This document shows positions 23,732 through 34,700 of a stretch of DNA of 64,000 nt, piece by piece (position 1 is the stretch's first letter; the number at the start of each line of letters is the position of its first letter). The notes under the pieces were generated by a model. It had not been told where the DNA came from, did no database searches, and was given only the letters and a program-made list of their open reading frames with translations. A program made the position numbers and the translations under genes. This DNA is from Ursus arctos (taxonomy: Eukaryota > Chordata > Mammalia > Carnivora > Ursidae), in the NCBI RefSeq assembly GCF_023065955.2, contig NW_026623067.1, positions 59,032,444 through 59,096,443 on the forward strand. Reading direction: 5' to 3'.

Positions 23732-25755
23732 TTCTCCTTATCTTTAATTCCATTTCCATGATCCTTGTCCTGACATTCCTCATCCTTTCCCTTAGGCAGG
23801 CTGCTTCTGCTGTGTTTCCTGGGGCCAACTGTTTGATGTAGGAGGAAAGGAATACCCAGAGTCTGCGCCACTAAGGGTCAAATCAAGCTTGTGAGAAAAC
23901 AACCATGTCCCTTGCTTGTATATAAGTAGGTATGTCAGATTACCTCCCCCCATGAATCTGCTATCTTCTCCTGAAATTCAGCTTTGCCAAAACAAGAAGT
24001 AATTGAGGAAACACAGTGGGCAGTAAAAATCATCCTAAGTAAAGGGAGCCCAAGATTCACAGAACCCTTCCCAGCTGTTACTCAGTGAGTCAGTTATAGA
24101 TAAACTAGATTGTGGCTTTGACTTTCTTGTTGGGGTTCAAACACTTGAGGGTGACATCCCAGGGTTTATGGGAGAGCCAGGGGGCCAGTACTCAAGGCTG
24201 TGGGATTGCAAGTGCGCATGGAGCTGTGCAGTCTCTTTAATTTGGACCGCTTTGTGGATATAGGGACTTAACAGAGCTTGCCAGATCTCTTGCCTTAAAA
24301 CACCTTGAGAAGGGAAAACAATTCTGTTCAGGCTGGAAGCAGAGGACTAACTAATTGAGTTCTCAAAGGAGGGGATATGACTCCTTGGGGAAGTATGGAA
24401 ATCTGTGGTTTTGACTGGGAGGCACCACTAGCATTTAGTGGGTGGGGCTAGACGGAGTAAACACCCTGCAAAGTATGGGGAATGGTCCCCATGACAAAGG
24501 ATTTTCCCATATCCATCATTAAGTTCAAATGTCTGTTTATGTACGTGAAAAACTTGATAAAATTATCTGAGCCTCATATCTACTCCATTTAACATATAAA
24601 TACAAAATACTTTTTTCACAGCCTTAATATACATTAAATTTTCCAAGAATGCAACCACTGTATATTAATACTTGCTTTGTTGGGAACTTTACTAAGAATT
24701 GATCACCTTTTCAGTAAACTTCCAGTGCCAGTGTATCAATCTGCATATGTGTCACCATCCAAGTATACATACATATATACTTACCTAGCCCTTATTTCAA
24801 AATGCCAAATATAAAGAGAAAGTGTCGAGAATATCCAGTTGAGTACTGTCTTCCCTTAAGCCCAAATAAATTCATTACAAACAATTTTAAGTATTGGACC
24901 ACTTCACAACATCTTTTAGTTTAGCCATGCCCGAAATACATATGCTTTGATTATGAATTACTTTCCTATTATTTTTCCTTTCTATTACAGTTTGTGCTGG
25001 ACCCTGGGTGCTCCCTCCAGGGCCCTGCTTCGGGGCTGCCCCAGCTGCTAGAATGTTGACTGCTGACAGCCCGTAGCTAAGTGCCCCCACCCCTTTCCCA
25101 GCGGCTCTGCTCTCTGGGGGGAGGGGGGGCGACTCCTCCCTAGGAGCTGCTTGCATCCACTGACTGTCGCTGAGGGTTCATAAGGCTCTGGTTGGGCACA
25201 GTTCTTCAGGATCATCCCAGGTCCAGAGCTCCCTGTGGGATCTGCTGTGTCATTTGTGAGATTGCACACACAGCCCAACCTCTCCCTCAGCCCAGTCCTG
25301 CTTCCCTCTGTCTCCTGTGTGTGTCGATCCTGAGGGTGTGTCCAGTATACGTCTGCCCCCTAATGCCGCCTCAGGTTCTGTTTCCTGGGGAACCTGACAT
25401 TGGTTTTTGGACATTGGGGTCCATGTTATCTGGCAATTTTAATTTAGGGTAGTAAAGAGGAAAATTAAATATTTACAGTAAAAAAAAAGAGGCACTGTAT
25501 CTGATTGGTGTGAGAACGTCTGGACTAGGTGATCTCTTCAGGATCTCTCCACCTTAAGACCCTCTCCTACAAGGCGGAAACACTGCTTGCCCCAGATGAG
25601 CTGCAAGGACCAAAGACTCAATATGACATCTGACGTGCCTGTTCCTCGCAGGTGTGAGTAAAACAGTGGTCCCGTATAGCGTTACTGCACCTCAGTACTT
25701 TCCGCCATATTGCCCCCCCCCCCACCATACCATGTGTCCCTTGGTCAGTACTTGC
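23732..25755. other. Intergenic DNA, no gene seen
   Basis: No supported gene. The part 24990-25410 is GC-richer and ends in text like CCTCAGGTTCTGTTTCCTGG, which resembles the end of an old dispersed repeat; its class is uncertain. Frames there overlap on both strands. Confidence 0.45.
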
Positions 25756-25770
25756 TAAATGTGAGACACA

Positions 25771-25986
25771 GGGGCGCCTGGGTGGCTCCGTCGTTAAGCG
25801 TCTGCTTTGGCTCAGGGCATGATCCCGGCGTTCTGGGATCGAGCCCCACATCAGGCTCCTCCGCTATGAGCCTGCTTCTTCCTCTCCCACTCCCCCTGCC
25901 TGTGTTCACTCTCTCACTGGCTGTCTCTATCTCTGTCAAATACATAAATAAAATCTTTAAAATAAATAAATAAATAAATAAATAAA
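25771..25986 (+). mobile_element. Young CAN-SINE, arctoid-type, with (AAAT)n tail
   Basis: Intact head GGGGCGCCTGGGTGGCTCCG and a body with GGCTCCTCCGCTATGAGCCT and CTCTCCCACTCCCCCTGCCT, which I associate with SINEC of bears and panda. The tail has grown into an (AAAT)n microsatellite. A 15-base duplication, TAAATGTGAGACACA and TAAATATGAGACACA, lies at 25756-25770 and 25987-26001. Confidence 0.95.
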
Positions 25987-26247
25987 TAAATATGAGACAC
26001 AGACACAACCCGGCTGGGCCTGCCCTCCGACTTTCCTGCTGCCTCCACAGCCAAATGGCTGTGTGCATCTTTAGCTCTGCGAGACGGCGGCTGCCCAGGG
26101 TAACCTGGGTCAGTAGCACAGGCGTTTTGTCCTCTGAGATGTTTTTTAGATGAAAGATGGTTTTAATTTAATTCTTAATGTCGTGGTATTGGGGTCCTCC
26201 TTTAACTGTCAACTGAAAAAGACCCACACAGCCAGAGCAGAGCTGGA

Positions 26248-26288
26248 GTGTGCATGTGTGTGTGTGTGTGTGTGTGCGCGCGCATGTG
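26248..26288. repeat. (TG)n(CG)n alternating tract
   Basis: About 40 bases of nearly unbroken alternating purine and pyrimidine, with TG repeats and a short CGCGCGC part (26277-26283). It is a second Z-DNA-type tract in the window. Confidence 0.9.
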
Positions 26289-27531
26289 GTGAGAGAGAAA
26301 GACACGTGAGCAAGCTTTCGCTGTCCGAACAAACTACAGAGGAGGACAATCCAAAAGCAAGATGAGTGAGTGCTCATTTGGTCTAACTTCCTGACCAGGC
26401 TGCCCCAAACCGGTGACTCAGAATCCTCTGTCGATGCTTCGTGTTCCCTGGTACACGGAGAATGTTCTTTTTTACTCAGTAAAACCAGCGTGAGGATGAT
26501 GGACCTGGTTCTTGACTCCATTCGAATCCATTGTTGACACACTACCTCAGGGTGCCTCAGGCTCACCAGCCACCTCAGTCCCCGGACATTCAGCACAGAA
26601 ACACAGACCAGGATCTCTGAGTCTGACCCCAGCGCCTTGGTGCCAGCACGCATGCTGCCTCCAGGCCTTGGAGGCCGTCTGTCTAGTCACGCAGTAGCCT
26701 TGCCTTTTAACTCCTTCACCTGTAATACTGGGATGCTGGTCAGAGTTTCCACCTCTGGCTCCTCCTAGGGGTGTGGTGGTAATTAAAGCAATAATGTTTT
26801 TCAAGTCCAGAGATATTCCAGATTAAAGACACTGCATAATGGAACACATTCGGCAGCTAGTGACAGAGGCAGGTGTAATTGCATGCTAGGAAAGTCCGAT
26901 GAAGCCAGGTGACCCTGCTACGGCACCCGTGATGCTTGCCTTCCTCTCGTGACTGACAGCCTCCGCCACAATATAAAAAAAGGCCCTAGTCCCCAAGAAA
27001 GACATCAGTTTAAGAAAGAAACACTTTTATCCACTTAATTTTCATTTCATCGGGAAACAAATAGGTACATTTTTATTGCAGTCACTTAATTCAAAGCTAA
27101 AAATAGAGTTAAAAAAGAAATGGCTCATCTCTTTGTTCATCAAGTCATTTGTACCTCAGAGAAAGCTTGTATAAAAATATTCATGATGCTGTTAAAAGCA
27201 GGAAGACTGCCCACGGTCTACCAGTTAACCTAGGTAGAGGCTTTACACGTTCGTTTCGTTCTCTCCCGTGGACGACGGCATACTCTTCTGTTCCACGGCT
27301 GCTCCGCTGCTCGGGGCTTCAGCTCTTCACTGAACATCTTGCATCCATGACACCAGGGATCCACAGAGATCCTGCCACACCCGTGGGAGAGGCCGAGCAG
27401 CGCCGAGGCTCCAGACCACAACGGTGGCGTCAAAAGCGTTGCAAAGGTCTCAAGTAGAGTGGTTTGGAGGTCTGAGCACTTTGCCAACAGACTGCTTCTG
27501 TAAAATAAAGCTCATGAGAGTTTGTATTAAG
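26289..27531. other. Intergenic DNA, no gene seen
   Basis: Frames here, including a 161-codon minus-strand frame whose N-terminal half includes the TG repeat translated as HTHTHT, look like chance. No RNA gene or named repeat is clear. Confidence 0.5.
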
Positions 27532-27543
27532 AAGTTCTGTCCA

Positions 27544-27745
27544 GGGGCACCTGGGTGGTACAGCTGGTTTAGCGTCGGACTTTTGGTTTGTGCTCAGGTC
27601 GTGAGATCAAGCCCCACGTTGGGCTCAGCGCTCAGCGTGGCGTCTGCTGCAGACTTTCTCGCCCTCTCCCTCTGCCCCTTCCCACTGTGCACTCACTCAG
27701 GCCCACGCTCTCTCTCTCTCCAATAAATAAATCTTTTTTTAAAAA
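27544..27745 (+). mobile_element. CAN-SINE
   Basis: Head GGGGCACCTGGGTGGTACAG, CT-rich body, CAATAAATAAATC tail. The flanking 12-base duplication AAGTTCTGTCCA is perfect (27532-27543 and 27746-27757). Confidence 0.94.
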
Positions 27746-27757
27746 AAGTTCTGTCCA

Positions 27758-30700
27758 TAGCCAAGCCACTGAGAATGTATTTGCTGACTGCATCCATTCA
27801 AATATGATTGGAACCCAGATCTAAACTGGCAAAGGACCCAAACGAGGCAGTTAGAAGTGAAGTACATGCGTTTGTGGGGCAGCTAGGATTGAGGAGGCCA
27901 ATAGAATGTGAAACAGGAAAGAACAAGGAGTGTTTCTGGTTGGATATATCTGCTGATTAAGTAATACATAAGCCAGACCAGGCCACCTACCTATTCCTAA
28001 TGTCCAAATATCCAGCCCCCTTTCAGAGGAAAAGAGAACAAGATTCAGAGGACATTCTCAGCAAAAGAACTGAATAACATATTAAGAGAAAAATGCAAGT
28101 TGCCGATTAATATGTACAGTATGATTGATCCTCCCCGCTCCACCCCTACACCAAGTTCATCAGAAACCACGCGTGTGTGCTACTAGGGGTCAACTACATT
28201 TCGATCACACAATTTTAGGGGCCAGCGCAAAAACTACAGTCATCAAGGTTACCACCCTCTCTGGAAAGATGGGTCTCAAATTTCAAACAATTCTTGCTTA
28301 TCGGCTTTTAAAAGTAAGTCATTCTTAAAGGCTTTCAAAAATCTGTTACATAATAAATGGCTTCACTGAGGATCTACCCTGATTCCGATTTTTTAAAAGC
28401 TGCGTGGTTACTTCCTAGTGGCAAGCTAACATGCTCTCTTCCTCTGGGCCTTGGGTACATTTCTGCAGACCCTCCCATCGTGCCACATAAAGACCCAAGC
28501 CTCACCTCAAAAAACACTTCTTCAAATTCCCTGGAAAATCTTCCCATCTGGAATTAGGATTATCCAGTTAAATAACAGTGGAGTGTTTATTACTACTTAA
28601 AGGAATCTAGTTTTCTGCACTGAGGTATAAAAGGAATAGCCCAAGTTATTTGGATGTTTTAATTTTGGTAAAAAAAAAAAAAAAAGAAGAAGAAGCAGCT
28701 TGGAATTATTTTCATCAAGCTAAAACGTGAAAACTCTCCAGTCAACTTTTTCTGCATTTAAAAAACTTCTTCTTCATCAGCTGTCATTTCTCCTTCAGTT
28801 CAATTCTAAGGATGAATTTGCAGCAAGGCGTGTGGCTGTCAGTGTTTCTATTTTAGCTCCTCGGTAACACTTCAAGTGGGTGAAGGACAGCACTCTGAGT
28901 GGGTTTAACTTGTCTCCTGCTGTTAACATTTCAACAGAAGGGGCTCTCAGTGGGATCGTTTAATAACTCTCAAATTACAAATAACTTTATGACATAAAAA
29001 GGGAGGCCCCAAAAGTTTCTTTTCTTTTTTTTCCCTGTGACTAATTTGGTTTCTTCTCCTTCCTTAAGACATTGAAGTGAATCACAGAGATGAGCTAAAG
29101 GCTGAAAACAATGTGTCAGCTTTTTAATGAGCTTTCATTGTCACCACAGCAAATTAAGCACAGGCCCAGAGTCAAGACTCAAGGTTAACTACCAGCCCCA
29201 GACTGATGATCAGCTCTGATTCCATGATATTGTGAGAGCTTAGTCTTGGGGTAAAGAACGGGTTCAGAGAAAACCTGCATGGAGGGCTAAAAAGGAACTT
29301 TTTAGCCAAATTTTTGGTTGGGCCCCAGCTCAGATGACTTTCCGCCATTTCCTACCCCGTCAAGTCTGGCCAAAGGACCTGAAAGCAGGGTGGCGCAGCC
29401 CGCAGTGAAGACTGATAGGCTCTTCGCTGGCCCTGGCCAACAGTGACAAGAGAGTGGCATCAGTTGCTGTCTTCTCCAAGTCACTGTCCTTTGGTCATCC
29501 CCTAAAACTGTATACCAGAAATAGAGAGCTGATCTTGAAGAAAGACACTTGGTGTGGGGTCGGGATACCTAATAAACAGAAGATGACCAACCTGGGCTTC
29601 CTGTAGCTTCCAAAGCAGGGAGACGCTTGCAGATTCATTCAATCAGCGTACTTTTCCTGAGGAACATAATAGCAGTTTGGGGGCGGAGGGAAGAATGGGA
29701 GGAGAGAGAACTATGGAGCGCAGTGTGCTCGGTACCTATTTAATAACAACGCCCAAAGGTCTCCATTGGAAAATCTTGAACAGATGCACTCGTCGTGCTT
29801 TTTAAATGATCAGATGGGCCACCGTGCTGGTACGGAACCACATTATTTTAAAATGCACATTCAATGGCTCCCAAATCCTTTGGTTCAAAATTTCCAGATT
29901 AAAAAAAAAAAAAGTAGTTTCTACTAAGAAACCACTACTTCCTCCTCAGAGAATAAGCTTTTAGAGTTGGTAAGACATTAGCAAATCACCCATCTGAGCT
30001 ACATAGAAAAATAATGGTTTTGTTTTGCTTGCATGGAGAAGTGCCATTAGCTTTAAGGCTTTGTTCTAGATGGCTCGGGGATGATTGCTACTGCTGCTAA
30101 CCAGAGTGTTCTAATTGGAGATTAGCTCATTTACAGGCCAGAGTGAGGAAGTTTTTGCCCAGGTGACTTGTAACAAAATGAAATAAGCAGATGTTATGTG
30201 GCCTGAAATTACTGCCAAGTTTTCATGAGTTGTTCAGGGCTGAGATGCTCTGCAAATTCTGCCTAAAATTGCAGCTCAGTTGTGAACAGAGCAATCATAT
30301 CACCGTGCTCAGGCAGATCGTTGCCAAATGCTAAGAAATTTTCAAAAACAGTTCGTCATCTCCCCAAATATAAAAAAGAAAGTGAAGAAACTGGCCCTTT
30401 GTAAGGAAGATGCTAAAAGCTGGGCCACTGGGGCGATCACATCTCTTTCAAAAAATCTCCTGCAGCCACCTGCGTGTGTCCTGCCCACAGGAAATGACAG
30501 GGCCACAGGCAGGACGATGGGTGGACGGTGTTTTCAGTCTTAGTCTTGAACTATAAGCCTCTTGAGTTCATTTGGATCCCGAAGGGCAGATGTCAGGATG
30601 AGAATAGACCAGCAAGAGATGTCTAGAGAGAAAGACTGTGCTGAATAAGGAGAGGGCCAGAGAAGGCAGGGAGGGGGCTCAGACCACAGTGCTGGCGGAC

Positions 30701-32174
30701 CTCTGTGACTTGAGGGAGGAAGGATGCGGAACGCTCTTCTGAACGCTGCTGTCGCCCCGTGGTGGTGGTGCTTCCCCGCTGGGTATGAGCCACTCCGTCT
30801 GTCAGCTCTCTTACCTTACCTTCCTTGCAGGTTCTGTTCAGTCCCACAGATTACAGAATCTAACACTATGTCCAGCATAGACTCTCTCATGCCTTTCCAT
30901 GCCCACCTCTGAACAAGAGTGGTGAGCGCATAAGCCAACCTGGAGAGCGCAGAGATGGGCAGATCGTCTCTCTCTGTCTCAGATTCTCTCCCTTTTGCTC
31001 CCCATTGAGGGCTGATGCCTGGCCCCTGGTTTCCAGGTACAATTGTAGCAGCCCTTCCCCACCTCAAAGGTAGCTCTTTCCTCCCTGGTTCTGAGCGCTC
31101 CTACACTCTCAGTGATGAAGAGAAAGGAGTCATGCCCATCCCTTGTCCTCAGGGGTTAGACAAGATCTACTAATGACAGCTATCACCTTGAGGAACACCC
31201 CGAATGCCGCATGTCTGAGCACAAGCAGAGCCAACCAAGACACCTCAGGACTCCATGGTTCTCTGCCTTTATCATGACTCTTGGAGGGCAGGAGAAGCCA
31301 GGAGTATCATTTGGAGATTGCAAAGGCAGTCACTATCCTACATAATTCCTCCTCACAAACTTCTTTCCAGTGTGCTGGAAGCAGAGGACAGCCAGCAGTG
31401 TCTACCCCATCCACTGTGCCTCCACGGCCCACCACACTTTTCTACCCTTAGGGATATTGAGGCCAAAAGGTGCCTCTTCACAGAAAGATCAAGGAGCTCT
31501 GCCCTAGCACTGGTCATCAAGGCCAACCTACTGACATCCAAGAGAAACACTCTGCTTCCCTCTGAGCCACCTATAATCAGCTCTAGGAAAACTTTTTGAA
31601 ACACCCATTTTTCTTCCCAAATGGTTTGGTTTATCTCTTTGAACATTTCTACACTTCCAGCAAATGGAATTATGTTTTTTTCCCAGCAAATAAACCAATG
31701 AATGAAGAAGTGAATTTCTAGTCACACATGGGCATTCGTACACCCATTCAGCCATTTACAAAATTAGTTTTCTGCACCAGAGAAATACCTGAAAAGGGAA
31801 ATTAAAATCTATTACAGTAACTGAATTTTGAATGCTAAGTATTATGGAGGAAAGACTTTGGCAGAAATAAAGTCTCTGAATCAGCATTTACACTGTGAGT
31901 GCAGATATCACGTACAGGTATTGGCCAAAATATAGACTGTCATTAAGTTATGAGTGAGTTGGTTCTGAGAGTCTGAGTTGTCAGTTGGTAGTTCGGAACG
32001 TGGGACACGTAGCCTCCTCACGGCGATGTTATAATTGGTGGTTGGGTCATGAATAGCCACCGTGACTCCATTTTCAGAGTCTGCAAGAGTGCCGGCCTGA
32101 TTCTGGGTCCTGGGACAACAATATATACATACTGTATGCTTTATTAGATTAAATAATTTGACACCCCCAAAAGA
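27758..32174. other. Intergenic, largely repeat-free DNA
   Basis: About 4.4 kb with no CAN-SINE and no supported gene. It includes an A-run with AAG repeats near 28671-28696, a small bulged hairpin at 29912-29940, and stretches that look like slowly evolving noncoding DNA (28560-29160 and 29990-30320). Frames at 31255-31599 and 31353-31646 overlap on opposite strands and have no family resemblance. Confidence 0.45.
29990..30320. promoter_or_regulatory. Candidate noncoding regulatory element
   Basis: Repeat-free sequence with the near-symmetric homeodomain-like word CTAATTGGAGATTAGC (about 30110-30125) and an even base composition. Proposed on motif grounds only; no conservation data were available. 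Confidence 0.2.
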
Positions 32175-32640
32175 CTCTTTTTGTTTCTAATTTTTTGGCA
32201 TTTAATAAACAGTTTTTAGAGGAGTTTTAGGTTCCCAGCCAAAATGAGAGCAGAGGGTAGGGTAGGGTGGTCACCACCCCCCACACACACATAAACACAC
32301 ACAACCTCCCCCTCTCCCAACATCTGGTACCACAGTGGTGCTTCTGTTACGACCTACGTCTGTGAGGCCCCTGCACCGGCACGTTATTATCACCCAGAGT
32401 CCGTGGTTTGCATGAGGGGTCACTCTTGGTGCTGTACCTTCTCTGGGTTTTGACAAACGTATAATGACAGGTATCCACCTGCATAGCTTCATACAGAAGA
32501 GTTTCATGGCCTTAAAAATCTTCTGTGCTCTACTTATTCATCCTCCCCTCCTCCCTAACCATAATATTTTGGGAGTAAAATGTTGCCTCTCTCATTCTTC
32601 TCCCACCTACAGGCTTCCTAACTCCTGGGGCTCTCCTGGG
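32175..32640. mobile_element. Old LINE-1-related fragment
   Basis: Text such as GGTCACTCTTGGTGCTGTAC, GGTTTTGACAAACGTATAAT and CATACAGAAGAGTTTCATGG follows a familiar ancient L1-associated consensus. Orientation relative to ORF2 was not resolved by eye. Confidence 0.55.
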
Positions 32641-33084
32641 GACGCCTCCGTGTCTGAGTCCCACTCAGGTAAGGTCCTGCCCGGGTTCCCTGAGGCAGTT
32701 TGTTAGCACTCCCCACCTGAGCCTATCCTTCAGACTGGCCCGATTTATATAAATGTGTGAATGACTAACAGCCCCCCAAAAGAGGGTGTTGGCTGACCCC
32801 CGTCCGTCTCCTCGGCAAGTGCACTCTCAGGAAATACCAGAAAGCAACGTGAAGTGGGCCACCACCCACCAGACACATCTCCCTGGGGTGTCCTCCACCT
32901 TCTTCCTCTTTCTCCCTTCCTTTCCTTCACAGTGTACAAATGATTTCAAAATTCCAAGATTCCTTCTCTCAGAATGGTTCTCCTGGCAGCGACGCCTTGG
33001 CCAGAATGTACGTGGGTGGCTGAGAGGGACCAGCGGTGTTTGCAATTTAGAGCTTGTGTATATATTAGTTAGAACCTCAGAGAC
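32641..33084. other. Intergenic DNA, no gene seen
   Basis: Overlapping frames occur on both strands with no recognised product; no clear repeat. Confidence 0.5.
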
Positions 33085-33093
33085 AGAGACATT

Positions 33094-33200
33094 TTATTAT
33101 TATGTTTTTAAGTGATCTCTGTGCCCAACGTGGGACTTGAACTCACGACCCGGAGATCAAGAGTCGCATGCTCTACAGACTGAGCCAGGCAGGCGCCCCA
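33094..33200 (-). mobile_element. Short tRNA-derived SINE, antisense
   Basis: GTTTTTAAGTGATCTCTGTG, then CCAACGTGGGACTTGAACTC and the antisense head CTGAGCCAGGCAGGCGCCCC. The 9-base duplication AGAGACATT lies at 33085-33093 and 33201-33209. It lacks the GA-rich body. Confidence 0.88.
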
Positions 33201-33505
33201 AGAGACATTGTAGTTCTCACTTTGCAGGTGCCTAGTTTGTGTCCACCAAGAGGGTGATTTCCTCTTCTTTGTGGTTACAGTGTTACATGGAAACATTCTC
33301 TCAGCCTTTCCAGGATATCCAATAAACAACCCCCCCAGTACCACCTAAAAAGTAGGTGTAAAATAACTTTTTGTAACAAAACAAATCATTTGACAAGGCA
33401 GGAGAAAGATTAGTGAGAGACTTTGCTGAAATTCCAACTGCCTTTTCTCAATGCAGACCTCCATCTTTCTTCAGATAAAGATTAGGTTGCCAAGGAAACA
33501 GGACC

Positions 33506-33536
<31 letters not shown>

Positions 33537-33538
33537 AA
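33506..33538. repeat. (GA)n microsatellite
   Basis: About 33 bases of GA dinucleotides with one extra A. Confidence 0.95.
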
Positions 33539-34173
33539 CTTTGTCTTTTTTGGTTCCCCTGAAATCACAAAGCAAGCTGGGCTGTAAACAGAGCTGGACA
33601 AGATTATGGTGGATTTATAATTTACTCAGTCAAATTACTTTTAATTCATAGTCATGCCTCAGCATACATTTTTTTCCTCTATAAGTTAGGTCTTAAACTT
33701 AGTGGTCCAATGTCTGACAAATAACAGAGCTTTAAAATTCATTGTCTATGATTAAACTCAAATGCAGGACAGATGGCTGTCTGAGTATGTGTCAGACAGG
33801 CGAAGCACTTAAGATTTGTGACAGGCACGACCAGGAATTAACTGCTAAGTTTTTGCATTTATTCATACATTCATGGGCACCACGACTATGGCTGTAAAAG
33901 TGACTTAAGTGTTCTTGCTTTATTCAAAATATTCTCAAACAAAGCAACTGCTCTCCTTGTGGCAAACCAGATGCCCTCATCTCAACCCCATTAACCCAAA
34001 ATCCATTTTTCTCACACTGTATGTATTGTGCACGTTTCATTCTATTCCGACATTCAGGATAAAACAGCACCCTTCTGAAAACCCGGTTTACCCGGAACCC
34101 GCAGCGTTGGTCCCCACTTCATTTTTATGAACCTTTTTATTGAAATAGTTAATTATTTTATGAAACAAATATT
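33539..34173. other. Intergenic DNA, no gene seen
   Basis: AT-rich sequence without a supported gene or clearly named repeat. Confidence 0.5.
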
Positions 34174-34700
34174 TGTCTGTGGGAGTAAACAAAGACCAGC
34201 CACATGTGAGCAGGCAAGGCTCTTTATTCAGAGCTCACTACAGCAAGAGTCGGCCACTGTCAGTGGCGTTTTGGCAGATACTCAAAGGCAGGCTGAGGAG
34301 TGGGAAAGCTTTAGAGCGGAGGCAAGGGAAGGCTTTGGATATGCCCTGATGGAGGCAGGTGGCGTGGGGAAGCTGCAGGTGGGCTAATTAAAAGTAGGGC
34401 CTCCTGTGTGATGGTTGGGGGGGCATATTGGGCTGTCTCTGGCTGGTCCTCCGTTGGAAGCAAGGACAAAAAGTACGGAAGATTTCCATTATTAACTAAA
34501 ATCCTAGCCATTTTGAGCCAATTATTACATCAGTTATTGTTTGGCTGAGCCAGTTGCTAGAGATAGTGGTCTGACTTCCCGCAAGTCTGACTTCTCAATT
34601 GCACGCCGGCCACCTTGGATTTTGGTTTCCTGGATTGGTTGCTGCAGATTGTGGGTCAGAGTTGTTCTCTTCCTGTTACGCTCTGGCTATTGTCCAGTGT
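34174..34700 (-). mobile_element. Solo LTR of an endogenous retrovirus, antisense
   Basis: Read on the minus strand it has the build of a gammaretrovirus-like (ERV1-type) LTR: a long U3, AATAAA at 34228-34223 just after CTGTAGTGAGCTCTG, and a short U5 ending near CTCCCACAGACA. No internal gag, pol or env sequence is seen on either side, so it is a recombined solo LTR. ATATT on both sides (34169-34173 and 34701-34705) may be the target duplication, but the outer left base pattern is not a clean TG, so ends are approximate. Confidence 0.65.

Noticed and set aside
25771..25860. tRNA-like sequences in SINE heads as tRNA genes
   Set aside because: They are parts of CAN-SINEs with body, tail and target duplications, and do not fold as complete functional tRNAs.
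26168..26653. A 161-codon minus-strand frame
   Set aside because: It runs through the TG microsatellite (HTHTHT) and shows no known domain.
34127..34511. Frames in the antisense LTR as retroviral protein remnants
   Set aside because: They lie in noncoding LTR sequence on both strands; no gag, pol or env resemblance was seen.
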